A stretch of DNA of 64,000 nucleotides from NCBI GenBank assembly GCA_964409775.1, contig CAYPEI010000009.1:1-64000 (forward strand), in the 5' to 3' direction. The position numbers and the translations under genes were made by a program. This DNA is from JAHBXL01 sp964409775. GTDB taxonomy: Bacteria > Planctomycetota > Phycisphaerae > Phycisphaerales > UBA1924. The notes under the pieces are model-generated. The model searched no databases, was not told the origin of the DNA, and was given only the letters and a program-made list of their open reading frames with translations. This document shows positions 7,433 through 16,565 of this stretch, piece by piece. How positions within the stretch are numbered: the first letter of the stretch is position 1; each line of letters begins with the position of its first letter.

Positions 7433-8994
7433 GCCGCCTCCTCCGTCGCGCCTCGCTGCCCGATCGAACGCAACCCCAACGGGTGGAACGTGATCGAGAT
7501 CGACCCCTTCGTTGCGTCGTAGTCCACGCGCTGGACGAGCATCCGCATCAGGCGTGCCTGCTCCTTGGGCGAAAGGCTCGACCAGACGCCGTCGAACTCA
7601 CCGAGCGCCGCATCCACTTCCGCCTTCGTGATCCCGTCCGCGCTCGCGTCCTCGACCGCCCGCCGCAGCGTGGCCGCCCGTTCCTCGGCCCCGCGCACCT
7701 TCTCGTGCAGGTCCGCCAACCGCGCCGCAGCGTGAGCGTCCCTGGCGGCGTCGCCCGCCGTGCGGCCAAGGTCCGCGTGAAGGCGGGCCAGTTCGCGCTC
7801 GACGCCCGCCAGTTCGCCCTCGGCCGCCAGGCGCTGCGCCGCCATCTGCTCGCGGCACTTGGCCAGCGTGAGCGACAGCAACTCCGGGTCCTTCCCGATC
7901 CGCTTGATCTGCTCGACCACGAAGCCCTCGATCTGCTCCGCGGGCAGCGAGCGACACGGGCACGAATCCCATCCCTGCTTCTGGGCCGTGTAGCAGACGT
8001 AGTAGCGGTACACCCGCGAGCCGCCCTTGATCGACGTGGTGTGCCCCATCGTCAGACCGCACGGCCCGCAGTGGATCAGCCCCTTCAGGAGTGCGCCGTA
8101 CTTGTTGCGGACGTGCATGCCGCCGGAGCGTCCGTTCGCTCGGAGCCGCTGGTGAACCTTCGTCCACAGGTCGTCCGGCACGATCCCCTCGTGCTCGCCG
8201 GGGTACGTCTCGGCTTTGTACCGCACGCGGCCGCGGTACAGGACGTTGGCGAGGACCTTCAGCACCGCCGCCTTGTCCCACTCGCGCCCGCCATAGGTGT
8301 GGCCCTTGCGGGTCTTCACGACCTTGGTTCTCAGGCCCCGGCGATTGAGCTCGCGGCACACGTCCAGCAGCGACCCCTTGGCGAGGTACATGCGGAACAT
8401 CTCGCGGACCTGGTCCGCCTCGGCCCGGTTCACCACGAGCTTCTTGGTCACCGGGTCCACGTCATACCCGAGGATCGAGCGCCCGCCCGACCACTTGCCC
8501 TTGCGCCGGGCAGCCGCGATCTTGTCCCGGGTGCGTTCGGAGATGATCTCCCGCTCGAACTGCGCGAACGAGAGCAGGATGTTCAGCGTGAGCCGCCCCA
8601 TCGACTGCGTGGTGTTGAACTGCTGCGTCACCGAGACGAACGAGATCTTCTTCCGCTCGAAGACCTCCATCATGCGGGCGAAGTCGATGAGCGAGCGACT
8701 CAGCCGGTCCACCTTGTAGACCACCACGCAGTCCACCCGGCCCGACTCGATGTCCGCCATCAGCCGCTTGACGGCGGGGCGCTCCATGTTGCCGCCGGTA
8801 AAGCCCCCGTCGTCGTAGCGGTCGGGGAGCGCAAGCCAGCCCTCGCCCTTCTGGCTTGCGATGTACGCTTCCGCGCTCTCGCGCTGCGCGTCGAGCGAGT
8901 TGAACTCCTGCTCGAGCCCCTCCTCCGTGCTCTTGCGGGTGTAGATCGCGCAGCGCACCTGCGTTTTCGGCTTGGCTTCCGCTCGCTTGGTCAT
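7429..8994 (-). CDS. Large serine recombinase (integrase)
   Basis: 521 residues in the classic order: a resolvase catalytic domain (about 13-155) with IYTRKSTEEG carrying nucleophile Ser22 and the DRLSRSLIDFARMMEVF helix; the E helix QFEREIISERTRDKIAAARRKG; a Recombinase domain with a helix-turn-helix; a zinc-ribbon segment with HCGPCG and a later WDSCPC (about 315-350); and a C-terminal coiled coil (about 380-470). Such enzymes integrate phages and islands at att sites through a phosphoserine link. SD GGAGG precedes the ATG. It overlaps both neighbours as ATGA, forming one operon. It is the likely mover of this island. Confidence 0.95.
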   Translation of the reverse strand: MTKRAEAKPKTQVRCAIYTRKSTEEGLEQEFNSLDAQRESAEAYIASQKGEGWLALPDRYDDGGFTGGNMERPAVKRLMADIESGRVDCVVVYKVDRLSRSLIDFARMMEVFERKKISFVSVTQQFNTTQSMGRLTLNILLSFAQFEREIISERTRDKIAAARRKGKWSGGRSILGYDVDPVTKKLVVNRAEADQVREMFRMYLAKGSLLDVCRELNRRGLRTKVVKTRKGHTYGGREWDKAAVLKVLANVLYRGRVRYKAETYPGEHEGIVPDDLWTKVHQRLRANGRSGGMHVRNKYGALLKGLIHCGPCGLTMGHTTSIKGGSRVYRYYVCYTAQKQGWDSCPCRSLPAEQIEGFVVEQIKRIGKDPELLSLTLAKCREQMAAQRLAAEGELAGVERELARLHADLGRTAGDAARDAHAAARLADLHEKVRGAEERAATLRRAVEDASADGITKAEVDAALGEFDGVWSSLSPKEQARLMRMLVQRVDYDATKGSISITFHPLGLRSIGQRGATEEAA

Positions 8995-9518
8995 GCGTCA
9001 ACCTCCGCCGCCTTCTTCCCGCGTGCCGACGGCAGGCCGAAGAAGCTCACCCCGTTCCAGTGCGCGCCGGTGATCTTCCGGGCGATGGCCGTGAGCGAGC
9101 GGTACACCTCGCCCTCGTACTCGAACCCCCGTGGCAGCACTCGCACGACGACCGGGCGCCCCTTGTACTCGCGCCGGATCACCGCCCCGGGTTTCGGAAA
9201 CGACGAGGATCGCCCGGCCTCAAACGCCGCCGCGACCGTCGTCCCGAGTCCGCGGGCCGCCCTCGGGGCGCTCAGGCGAATCTCGGCGTCGTCGGCCAGT
9301 TCGAGCGCCCGGCGGCGGGCACGCTCCGTGAGACCGCCCTCGCGGAGGGCCTGCATCCGCCAGACGATCCGCTTCACCAGGTGCTGCTTGTGGTTCGACC
9401 GTGTCGGCTCGCCGAAGACCTCGGCGTAGCGCTGCCTGAGCTCGGCAACGGTGAGCTTGGCGAGGGCTCGGGCGGCCGCGGCGGGATCATCGGGTGGGGG
9501 CCAAGGGTGTGGCATCAT
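8991..9518 (-). CDS. DUF2924 protein of the serine-recombinase cassette
   Basis: 175 residues with the DUF2924 pattern: an N-terminal helical part LTVAELRQRYAEVFGEPTRSNHK with VKRIVWRMQALREGG, and a C-terminal beta part GAVIRREYKGRPVVVRVLPRGFEYEGEVYRSLTAIARKITG ending in WNGVSFFGL. This family regularly sits just upstream of large serine recombinases in mobile elements; its job is unknown, though DNA binding is plausible from the GxxWNGxxFFGL end that recurs in DNA-modification contexts. Its stop overlaps the recombinase ATG (ATGA). Its own ATG overlaps a stop of the upstream small frame. Confidence 0.85.
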   Translation of the reverse strand: MMPHPWPPPDDPAAAARALAKLTVAELRQRYAEVFGEPTRSNHKQHLVKRIVWRMQALREGGLTERARRRALELADDAEIRLSAPRAARGLGTTVAAAFEAGRSSSFPKPGAVIRREYKGRPVVVRVLPRGFEYEGEVYRSLTAIARKITGAHWNGVSFFGLPSARGKKAAEVDA

Positions 9519-9542
9519 CGGGACTCTCCGGTTCGCAAGGCG

Positions 9543-9773
9543 TCAACCGCCTTGAAGCGGACGATCAAGGCGAGCCGGTCCCGATGGTTCAAGTCCATCC
9601 CCCTCTCTTTCTCGATGCGGACCGAACTCGCCCATGCGGCGGGAATCGTCGCGCCGGCGGCCAACGCCCGCGGCGAGGATCTCGGCGATCGTCGCGAGTC
9701 GCTGACTCGGAGTGAGCGGGGGGGCGGGCGCGAGGTCATCGCGCTCGGACCCCTCGTCGAGGTCGATCGGCAT
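9543..9773 (-). CDS. Small leading protein of the recombinase cassette (C-terminus uncertain)
   Basis: 76 residues. The first ~55 residues (PLTPSQRLATIAEILAAGVGRRR core) show coding-like GC3 and resemble the short proteins that open such cassettes. After about residue 57 the third-position GC falls. A second frame then looks more coding, reading MDLNHRDRLALIVRFKAV and ending at 9515, where its TGA overlaps the DUF2924 ATG as ATGA. Either the gene shifts frame there, or a separate 27-residue coupling peptide exists. The 200 bases upstream (9782-9979) show no gene and may contain the attachment site. Confidence 0.45.
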   Translation of the reverse strand: MPIDLDEGSERDDLAPAPPLTPSQRLATIAEILAAGVGRRRDDSRRMGEFGPHREREGDGLEPSGPARLDRPLQGG

Positions 9774-9979
9774 GGGTGCATCCGTGCGTTGGCCCGCCCA
9801 GGGGGCGGGTCAGCGATGGGGTCGGGCCGCCCGCCAGCGGGGCGTCAACCACCATCTACGCAAACGGTTCCGATCGTGGCGGGGGGAGTCCGATCCAAAC
9901 CACGGATGAGCATGTCGCGTGCTCGCCACGGTGCGTGAGCGGGTGTGGCAAGCGGCGTCACATACGGTCTCGCGGGCTG

Positions 9980-10567
9980 CTATTTACCAGGATCGCGCCG
10001 GCGCACGCCGTGGTGCTGGGCTGTGTACCTCTCAATCCGTTCGGAGAGAAGCCCGATGACGTCTGACGTGCCACCAGCACCGTAGACACGGTCTTCGGGT
10101 ACATCCGCATAGCGCACGCGTTCGTCGATTCGTTGATCGGCAACCCGACCGCTCCAACCTTCCACGCGAACAGCGATGATCAGTCTCTTGTATATCCACG
10201 CGAGGCAAATCTCCGACATTGTGCCAGCGCCGCCGCCGATTGCGACCAACGCATCCGCATGCGCCACCACCGAGTTGCGGACGTGATCGAGACCGGTCGG
10301 AATGACGATGTCGACGTGGGGATTAGCCTCAGTGGGATCATGCCCGGGCAACACTCCGATGGTGTCGCCAGGTGCGTATCGGTCCGACGACTTCGCCCCA
10401 CGGCACGCAGATTCCATGACGCCGCCCAGGCCACCTGTCATCACGCGGTATCCCGCGTCTACGAGGGCACGTCCGATCTCCTCGGCGAGCACGTCCTTTG
10501 ATGACCCTGTTGGGACGACGGCATCGCCAACCACGGCAACCACCTTGCGGCGGGGTTCGGAGTTCAT
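9980..10567 (-). CDS. SLOG/TIGR00725-type Rossmann nucleotide-binding protein
   Basis: 195 residues. The family motifs are clear: TGGLGGVM (44-51) and GGGAGTMSEI (111-120), on a Rossmann fold beginning KVVAVVGDA. SLOG-superfamily proteins (LOG, DprA, TIR-associated sensors) bind nucleotides or nucleotide-derived ligands; TIGR00725 members have no settled reaction. The PGGxGTxxE motif of cytokinin-activating LOG enzymes is here GGGAGTMSE, so the LOG reaction is possible but not shown. Its ATG overlaps the stop of a 36-residue ORF, which in turn overlaps the stop of the giant enzyme gene, so all three are one operon. It may sense or process a nucleotide made or used by the giant protein. Confidence 0.85.
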   Translation of the reverse strand: MNSEPRRKVVAVVGDAVVPTGSSKDVLAEEIGRALVDAGYRVMTGGLGGVMESACRGAKSSDRYAPGDTIGVLPGHDPTEANPHVDIVIPTGLDHVRNSVVAHADALVAIGGGAGTMSEICLAWIYKRLIIAVRVEGWSGRVADQRIDERVRYADVPEDRVYGAGGTSDVIGLLSERIERYTAQHHGVRRRDPGK

Positions 10568-10674
10568 GGACTGGTCTCCCGCAGCGACCGCTTTGCGCCA
10601 GAGAGTATGAGCGTGCCCTCGTCACGAGCCGCTCGGACAAGTGTGCGATCGAAGGCGCTTGCGGTCGTACTCAT
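10564..10674 (-). CDS. 36-residue ORF coupled on both sides by ATGA overlaps
   Basis: The ATG at 10674 overlaps the stop of the 1964-residue gene (ATGA), and the TGA overlaps the ATG of the SLOG gene (ATGA). The peptide starts MSTTASAFDRTLVRAARDEG and ends KRSLRETSP. It exactly fills the gap between two real genes, which is strong geometric evidence for translation. No homolog is recognised. It may be a coupling relay, a small partner protein, or the remnant of a larger domain. Confidence 0.5.
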   Translation of the reverse strand: MSTTASAFDRTLVRAARDEGTLILSGAKRSLRETSP

Positions 10675-13600
10675 GATCGCACCTCCCCACGCATCCACAT
10701 GACTACCTCGTCATTCTGCACGAACACTCCGGCAAGGTACGGCACTGCCGTAGTGCGGACTCCTCGGAGCGACGCCAGAAGCGCCATGACAAAGAAGTCA
10801 TGCGTCACTGCCACAACGCGATGATCGCTCGTCCAACGTGCGGCTGCGGCGATGTCACGTATGGCACGCTGAACCAACTGTTCACACGGCACGAGGATGC
10901 CCGGCATGAGCGAGCCGTCCATCCAGGTCCTCATGAGGCCCGCCCACCCCAAACGAGCCTTGGCGAGTTCGTACACGTCCCGGTCGGCAACGCGGAAGTC
11001 GACCAGAGAGTCGAACATTGTCGGCGACTGCCCTTCGCTTCCCGCACCGTGAGCAACAGCCTTGGCTGTCTGCACGGCTCGCAAGACCGGGCTCGACATG
11101 AACACGACACCGCGACCCAGCCTGCGGCCAAGGGATTCGGCCTCTCCGTGGCCGTTCTGGGTCAAATGAACGGCGTCCTTCTGCTCGGCGCTCAACCCGG
11201 CGAACGAGGGCCGTTCACCATGCCTGATGAACAGGATGCCGCCCTGCTCGCCCCATACAGATTCCGTGACCTGGTCCGCCTGCACCAGCGCATTGTTCAG
11301 GTTCCATCGAGTCCGCGGCCGTGGCGGCTTGGCAACGATCGCGGCGATCTGTGCTTCTCGCTTCGCACGATCCTCGCCCTTGCCGAGTCCGGAGGGCTCG
11401 TAGAGATAGATCGGCTCACGAATCCACGACTTCCGCTGTGCCATCTCCAAGATGGGCAGCATGAACGCCCAGTCGACGGCGATATCAACGTACCGCCCTT
11501 CGACGCGGAGATCGTGATCCGGGATGGCGTCGAACAGATGCTTGCGGAACGAACGGAGGTGCTGCCAGACGCTGCCGCCCCGTGCTGTTCGCGGCGTGTC
11601 GAGATTCACAGCGTACTCGACATGCTTGTCCGTCCGCAACATCGAGCCGACTGTGACCTCGCTGCCGCGTGTGTACTCCTCAGCAACCCGGTCCAGTACA
11701 TCCGGGCCAACCAGCGCGTCGTCAAGATCGAGAGTCACAATGACACTGTTCGGGTTCGAGCAGACGTGCCGGATTGCCAGCGTGAGGTTTGCCATCTGCC
11801 CCCGACGCTCGCGAGGCTGGATCAGGGTGCAGCGATCCCCCCACGGCCCTAGCGCGAGCCGTAGGTACTCGCGGGACTGGGTGTCCGAGCCGTCATCGAT
11901 GATCACGGCACCCCAGTCGTCTCTGCCCTGCGCGGCGAGGGAGGCCAGGCACCTCGCGATTCGGCCTGGCGGGACGTTGCGCCCAGTGATCACCAGGACG
12001 AAGGGCTCTTCTCGGTTCCTCGGCACCCAGTCCAGCGGACCGCCAACAAGATCGACCTTTCCACACTGTGCCGCCACGCATGAGTTCTTCTCGATCAGGT
12101 CGAGCACGAGCATCCAATCGCGCGTACTGCGTTTGAAGTCGTTCGGAGGGTGAACGAACCCAGTGTGCAGCGAAGCACCTCGCAACGATGCGATGCGCCC
12201 CTCCTGTGCGGCTGTATCCATCGAGCGATGCCACGACAGTGACGGCACGCCCTGAATCAGAGGGTTCGGGAACGGCCGGGCCTGGAGTAGTCGCCTCTTG
12301 TGAAAGAGACACGCCCTCGCCTCGACACGCCACGGCGTGCCGTTGTCGCCCGGGGTGAACGGATGCGCGTGGGTGTGGATCACGCTCAGTGACGCCGTCA
12401 CTGCATGATCCAGCCGGCTCATGGCTTCGATCATGTCCCCCAGGTAGTCATCGGCGTGGGTGACGCGCCGAACCAGAATGTCAGAGTCAACCTGGAGAAC
12501 GTACTCGCCGCTGCATTGCTCCAAGGCCCATAGCGGCGCGACGAGCGGTGCGCCCGCAACGCTGTGGGCGTGCGTGCTGTCGCTTCCGAACCAATCGCGC
12601 AACACTCGTCGGGCTTCAGGCCCAGGGCCAGGACTCATCAACACGCGGTCAATAAGCCCGATGGAACGCAGTCGCTCGGCTTCGCGCACGATCCCAGCCA
12701 TGTCGGCGAGCGAATGCTGCCTCACGAACCCGTCGGAACGAGAGTCGATCACGAGCACCCGCTCGCAGAATACTCGCGGGCGTTCCAACTGCGTCACAAG
12801 GTGGCGCACTTGGCGCTCGAGGGTGGCCGCTTCCATCGCGCAGGTCTTGATGAGCAGGGAAACTGGCGGAGTGTCGTGAGCCATCGCCTTGCGTCGACAC
12901 ACCAGTGTCAGGAAATCGCAGGCCGGCTCAAACCTCTCCGTGTCCACGGTCTCGCTTGAGATCCGCCGTTCAACATGAAGGCCGTGGCGGAGCAGGTCGC
13001 GTTCGAGGCGAGAGAGCGATCGGTGGTACTCCCTTCTCCCCGCGCCCGTTTCCGCGTTTTCCATGTACCAGAAGGCTTCGTCATAGGTCACGTTCGACGG
13101 GAGATCACGTCGGCGGTGCAGCGGTGTCGGATGGCCGAAGGTCGCGTGGGGGTTGCACACCGTCACAACCACCAGTCCATCCGGGCGAGCGGCGAGCGCG
13201 ATGTCCGCCAGAGCCTGCTCGTACTCCGGTCCGTCGCCCAGTTCGCAGAGGACCAGCGACGAGATCACGGCATCGAACGGCCCGGCGGCCAGCGCGACCT
13301 CACGGTTCGTCGTCAGGGTCAGCGTCGACGGCAGTGGATCGAACCGACACCAGGACTCCTCGATCCCCCGCCCCGGGTCGTAGCCGACAACCGTCAGCCC
13401 GGCCTCGGCGAGGTGGCGGGCACTCCTGGCCTTCTTCCCGCAGCCATAGTCGAGCACCCGCGCCACGCCCGACTCGAGCACCAAGGAATCAACGATTCCC
13501 GAGACGATCCTCGTGGCCGATGGCTTCTCGTCGCACAGCGCCGTCCAGAAGCGTTCGAAGCCGTCGAGTTCCGGCAGGGTCTTATCCGTAAGTGCCCGGC

Positions 13601-16565
13601 GCATGATCTCGTCAAGGTCCGGACGATGCGGCCACCGCCAGGTCAGCCACGCGCGTTCCGCCATCGCTCGGTAGCCATCATCGCTAAGTGGCCGGATGTC
13701 TGACCCGTAGTCGATGAGTTTCAGCCCCGTAGCGGTCACCCTGAGGTTCCTGGGATGCATGTTCCTGAACGAGATGCCGTACGCCTTGCATTCTCTGAGG
13801 AGTGCGAGTAGGTCCGCGCCGTGGCCGCCGGTGTAGGGCGTTGACTCCTCGAACGGATACACCAGGAGAAGCGTTTCATCTCGCACCTCAACCCGGGTGA
13901 GCGGGTAGAGATGCTTGGGCTCGTCCATACGGGCCGCGAGGGTCCGGAGCGTGGCCAGCGTATCGTGGTTCGGGCGTCGCTTGAGCAGATCGAAGACCTT
14001 GAACACCCGACGCTCGTCAGAGAAGACAATTCCCTCGCCGCCGGCTCCCAGCAGCCGCAGGTCCTTCACGCCGAAGGCACGCTTCAGTATCGCCCGGGCG
14101 CGCCGCTCACGCGCCTCCGTGATCTCCTTGTCGGTGGGAGACGGCGTATTCCGCGTTGCGCGGTACTCGCTGATCAGTCCGTCCATCGAGGCGAAGGCGT
14201 CGCGGACGCTCTGCTCCGAGGCGGCTTTACGCACCCGCTCCGCGATCCGCGCGATGGCAGTCGGCTTGACGAGACTGCATAGCCGGTCCATCTCAGCGGC
14301 GATTGTCGCCAATGCTTGCCCTGTGCTACCAATCGCCCAAGTCGAAGTGCCTTCGAGCATACTCCGCGCGCGGTGGCGGATGCTGTCCGCCAGTCCGAAC
14401 ACCCGCCAGGCGCTGAGTGTGAACGCAGCCAGCCGTTCATCCAGGTACTTGCGGACCAATCGGGCTGCCTGCTTGAGTTCATCGGGCGACCATGCCAGCA
14501 ACGGCTCGCGCCGCCGATCCACTGGCCGCGATTCCAAGAGTCCGCCCGCCGCCCGATACAGCGCATACCCCAGGATGTCCGCAAGCAGGGTGGCCTCGTC
14601 GAGGCCGCTGGATGTCGTGAATGAACGATCATGTCGCACGCCAGCGGCGGCGTGCTGGACGATCCGGAGCCCCATCTGGTCACGCATTAGCAGGGCGGTG
14701 AGCATGTCTGATCGCCGGACGTACAAGTTGCCGAAGCGGGCGATGTTCTGCGGGTATGCAAGAAGGTGCTCGGGGTTGAAGAAGATCGTCGAGCCGCCCC
14801 GTTGCACGGATGGCCTGGCAGCGTCTTCAGGTAAAGATGCGGCATCCATAACCAGCGGACGGAAGACCGGCTCACCGGCCAGTAACCGGTCCACGCGGCC
14901 TGCGATACTGTTCAATGCATCCGCGTTCGTCGCGCCGGAGGCGGGCGGCTGAAGAGAAAACGGTGTTTCGAGGTGCTCTGTGTTTCTCGACAGGTCGTAG
15001 TATGCATCTGGCAGGGATGACCGTGATGCTGCCTCTCCCGCCGCCCTGTCGATCCAGGGGGAGCAAGGCGTCGTGTTCTCCCACTCGGCCAGATGGCGGT
15101 CGAGGTCGATCAATTGCATCCGAAGCGTCGCCGTGAACGGGAGAGGCGCCGCACCGGTGTCCGGCCCGATGACCACGTCCACCCCCCGGTCCCGCAGTTT
15201 GATCATCGCCGCGATGTCCGGCGTCTCTCGCTCGATCGACTTGCCGCCAGCCGCCACGCGAATCGACAGCCGCTTGTCATCATCCAGAATCCACGCAGCG
15301 GACCCCGGATGACGCGCGGCGACCTTCCCAACATAGGTGTTCAGCACCGTGCGAGACACAGCGATCGGGAGCCGTTGGCGCGTGGGATCGGGGGTATCAA
15401 TGAGAGCCCCCTGCGCCCAGTCTTCACGTTGACGCTCGATCGTGATGAGGTCGATGGCCAACCCCTCCGCCTGAAAGCGACGAACGAGTTCATGCAGCGG
15501 CCTCGTCCCGTCTTCGGGGAGTGGACCATTTTCGACGACGATCACCACCACATCTGACACGTCAGGGCGTGTCTTTAGACGGACGAGGTCTGAGAGCAAG
15601 CCATCAACATGCGGCCTGGGATTCGCGTCCGTCACGAAGCCGACAACAAACCCTATTGACTGAGCCGATGGCTGCAAAGACGCGACCTCGACAGGCGTGA
15701 GCGGCTCGGGCTCTGGTGGCCGCCACCCGAACAGTTTGAACGCCCGCGCGGCCGCGACCTCCCGCGCGGCCTCGTCGAACCTCGGTGCGTGCTTCCTCCA
15801 GAATCGCGTGAGGCCTTCAAGCTTAGTTTGCGAGGCGGGCGCGGACAGGCGATCTTCGCGAGGGTCTGCGTAATGATGGACGGTGTGCGCCGACGTTGCG
15901 CCGAATCGCAGGGCTGGGAGATCTGCCAGTCGGATGCACAGGTCACGATCGGTACAACTCGGCAGGTGCTCATCGAAGCCGCCGGCTTGGAGCAGCAGGT
16001 CAAGCCGTACGAACAGGTTTGAACCCTGGATGTGCTGGCCCTTGATGAACTGCTCGCGGGAATCAAGTGTCGATGGAATCGAGTGGAGATGTCCCGGGCC
16101 ATCCAAGGTGCCGAAGCGGATGAGGCCCGAGGCGACCATGTTCAGGTCGCGAGCGATGGCTGCCTCGAGGCACAACTCGATGTGGTCGGGAGCCCACGCG
16201 TCGTCGTCGTCGAGAATGGCGACGAACCAGAGATCGGCGTACCGCACGATGTCCGCGTCGCGGTGCAACTGGTCGATCCCGGTGTTCCATGCGCCCGCGG
16301 CTCGTGCCGGCGTGCGCCGGTTGCGTATCACGGTCACGCGAAGTCGATCACCGCACTGTGCCTGAAGCTGCCCCGCCAGTTCCGCCAAGTCCGGATCAGG
16401 CATTTCCTCTTTGGTCCTATCCACAACGATCACGAGCCGATCGGGCACTCGTGTCTGGGCGAGGATGGACGGGAGCGCCCGTTCACGGAGCAGGTCAAAC
16501 CTGCCACGGGTGGCGATGAGCGCAACGACAGCGTGGCCCCTTACGGATTGTGGACGTGTGTCCAT
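10671..16565 (-). CDS. Giant multidomain GT / kinase-like / methyltransferase / His-phosphatase protein
   Basis: 1964 residues. Domains read in order: GT2 glycosyltransferase (about 10-240, ALIATRGRFDLL and the DDDD metal site near 118); a second GT-like domain (about 300-620, DDDKRLS); a kinase-like domain (about 835-985, glycine loop LLGAGGEGIVF, MHPRN for HRD, DYG for DFG); a Rossmann methyltransferase (about 1030-1200, VLDYGCGKKARS); a third GT-A domain (about 1230-1500, VDSDILV); a fourth GT2 domain (about 1515-1750, DLDDALV); and a histidine phosphatase (about 1770-1964, FIRHGER, with a late VAVTHDFF). GGAGG stands 7 bases before the ATG. It looks like an assembly line that builds and modifies a glycan or glycosylated nucleotide. 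Product unknown. No signal peptide or membrane helix is seen. Coupled to the 36-residue ORF and the SLOG gene. Confidence 0.9.
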   Translation of the reverse strand: MDTRPQSVRGHAVVALIATRGRFDLLRERALPSILAQTRVPDRLVIVVDRTKEEMPDPDLAELAGQLQAQCGDRLRVTVIRNRRTPARAAGAWNTGIDQLHRDADIVRYADLWFVAILDDDDAWAPDHIELCLEAAIARDLNMVASGLIRFGTLDGPGHLHSIPSTLDSREQFIKGQHIQGSNLFVRLDLLLQAGGFDEHLPSCTDRDLCIRLADLPALRFGATSAHTVHHYADPREDRLSAPASQTKLEGLTRFWRKHAPRFDEAAREVAAARAFKLFGWRPPEPEPLTPVEVASLQPSAQSIGFVVGFVTDANPRPHVDGLLSDLVRLKTRPDVSDVVVIVVENGPLPEDGTRPLHELVRRFQAEGLAIDLITIERQREDWAQGALIDTPDPTRQRLPIAVSRTVLNTYVGKVAARHPGSAAWILDDDKRLSIRVAAGGKSIERETPDIAAMIKLRDRGVDVVIGPDTGAAPLPFTATLRMQLIDLDRHLAEWENTTPCSPWIDRAAGEAASRSSLPDAYYDLSRNTEHLETPFSLQPPASGATNADALNSIAGRVDRLLAGEPVFRPLVMDAASLPEDAARPSVQRGGSTIFFNPEHLLAYPQNIARFGNLYVRRSDMLTALLMRDQMGLRIVQHAAAGVRHDRSFTTSSGLDEATLLADILGYALYRAAGGLLESRPVDRRREPLLAWSPDELKQAARLVRKYLDERLAAFTLSAWRVFGLADSIRHRARSMLEGTSTWAIGSTGQALATIAAEMDRLCSLVKPTAIARIAERVRKAASEQSVRDAFASMDGLISEYRATRNTPSPTDKEITEARERRARAILKRAFGVKDLRLLGAGGEGIVFSDERRVFKVFDLLKRRPNHDTLATLRTLAARMDEPKHLYPLTRVEVRDETLLLVYPFEESTPYTGGHGADLLALLRECKAYGISFRNMHPRNLRVTATGLKLIDYGSDIRPLSDDGYRAMAERAWLTWRWPHRPDLDEIMRRALTDKTLPELDGFERFWTALCDEKPSATRIVSGIVDSLVLESGVARVLDYGCGKKARSARHLAEAGLTVVGYDPGRGIEESWCRFDPLPSTLTLTTNREVALAAGPFDAVISSLVLCELGDGPEYEQALADIALAARPDGLVVVTVCNPHATFGHPTPLHRRRDLPSNVTYDEAFWYMENAETGAGRREYHRSLSRLERDLLRHGLHVERRISSETVDTERFEPACDFLTLVCRRKAMAHDTPPVSLLIKTCAMEAATLERQVRHLVTQLERPRVFCERVLVIDSRSDGFVRQHSLADMAGIVREAERLRSIGLIDRVLMSPGPGPEARRVLRDWFGSDSTHAHSVAGAPLVAPLWALEQCSGEYVLQVDSDILVRRVTHADDYLGDMIEAMSRLDHAVTASLSVIHTHAHPFTPGDNGTPWRVEARACLFHKRRLLQARPFPNPLIQGVPSLSWHRSMDTAAQEGRIASLRGASLHTGFVHPPNDFKRSTRDWMLVLDLIEKNSCVAAQCGKVDLVGGPLDWVPRNREEPFVLVITGRNVPPGRIARCLASLAAQGRDDWGAVIIDDGSDTQSREYLRLALGPWGDRCTLIQPRERRGQMANLTLAIRHVCSNPNSVIVTLDLDDALVGPDVLDRVAEEYTRGSEVTVGSMLRTDKHVEYAVNLDTPRTARGGSVWQHLRSFRKHLFDAIPDHDLRVEGRYVDIAVDWAFMLPILEMAQRKSWIREPIYLYEPSGLGKGEDRAKREAQIAAIVAKPPRPRTRWNLNNALVQADQVTESVWGEQGGILFIRHGERPSFAGLSAEQKDAVHLTQNGHGEAESLGRRLGRGVVFMSSPVLRAVQTAKAVAHGAGSEGQSPTMFDSLVDFRVADRDVYELAKARLGWAGLMRTWMDGSLMPGILVPCEQLVQRAIRDIAAAARWTSDHRVVAVTHDFFVMALLASLRGVRTTAVPYLAGVFVQNDEVVMWMRGEVRS

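Noticed and set aside
7483..9429. Plus-strand open frame of 648 codons
   Set aside because: It is the complement of the serine recombinase and DUF2924 genes, which carry clear family motifs.
2735..9875. Shared CCATCTACGCRAAC at 2737 and 9852 as element-end repeats
   Set aside because: Only about 14 bases match well and the flanks diverge; more likely chance or a short motif.
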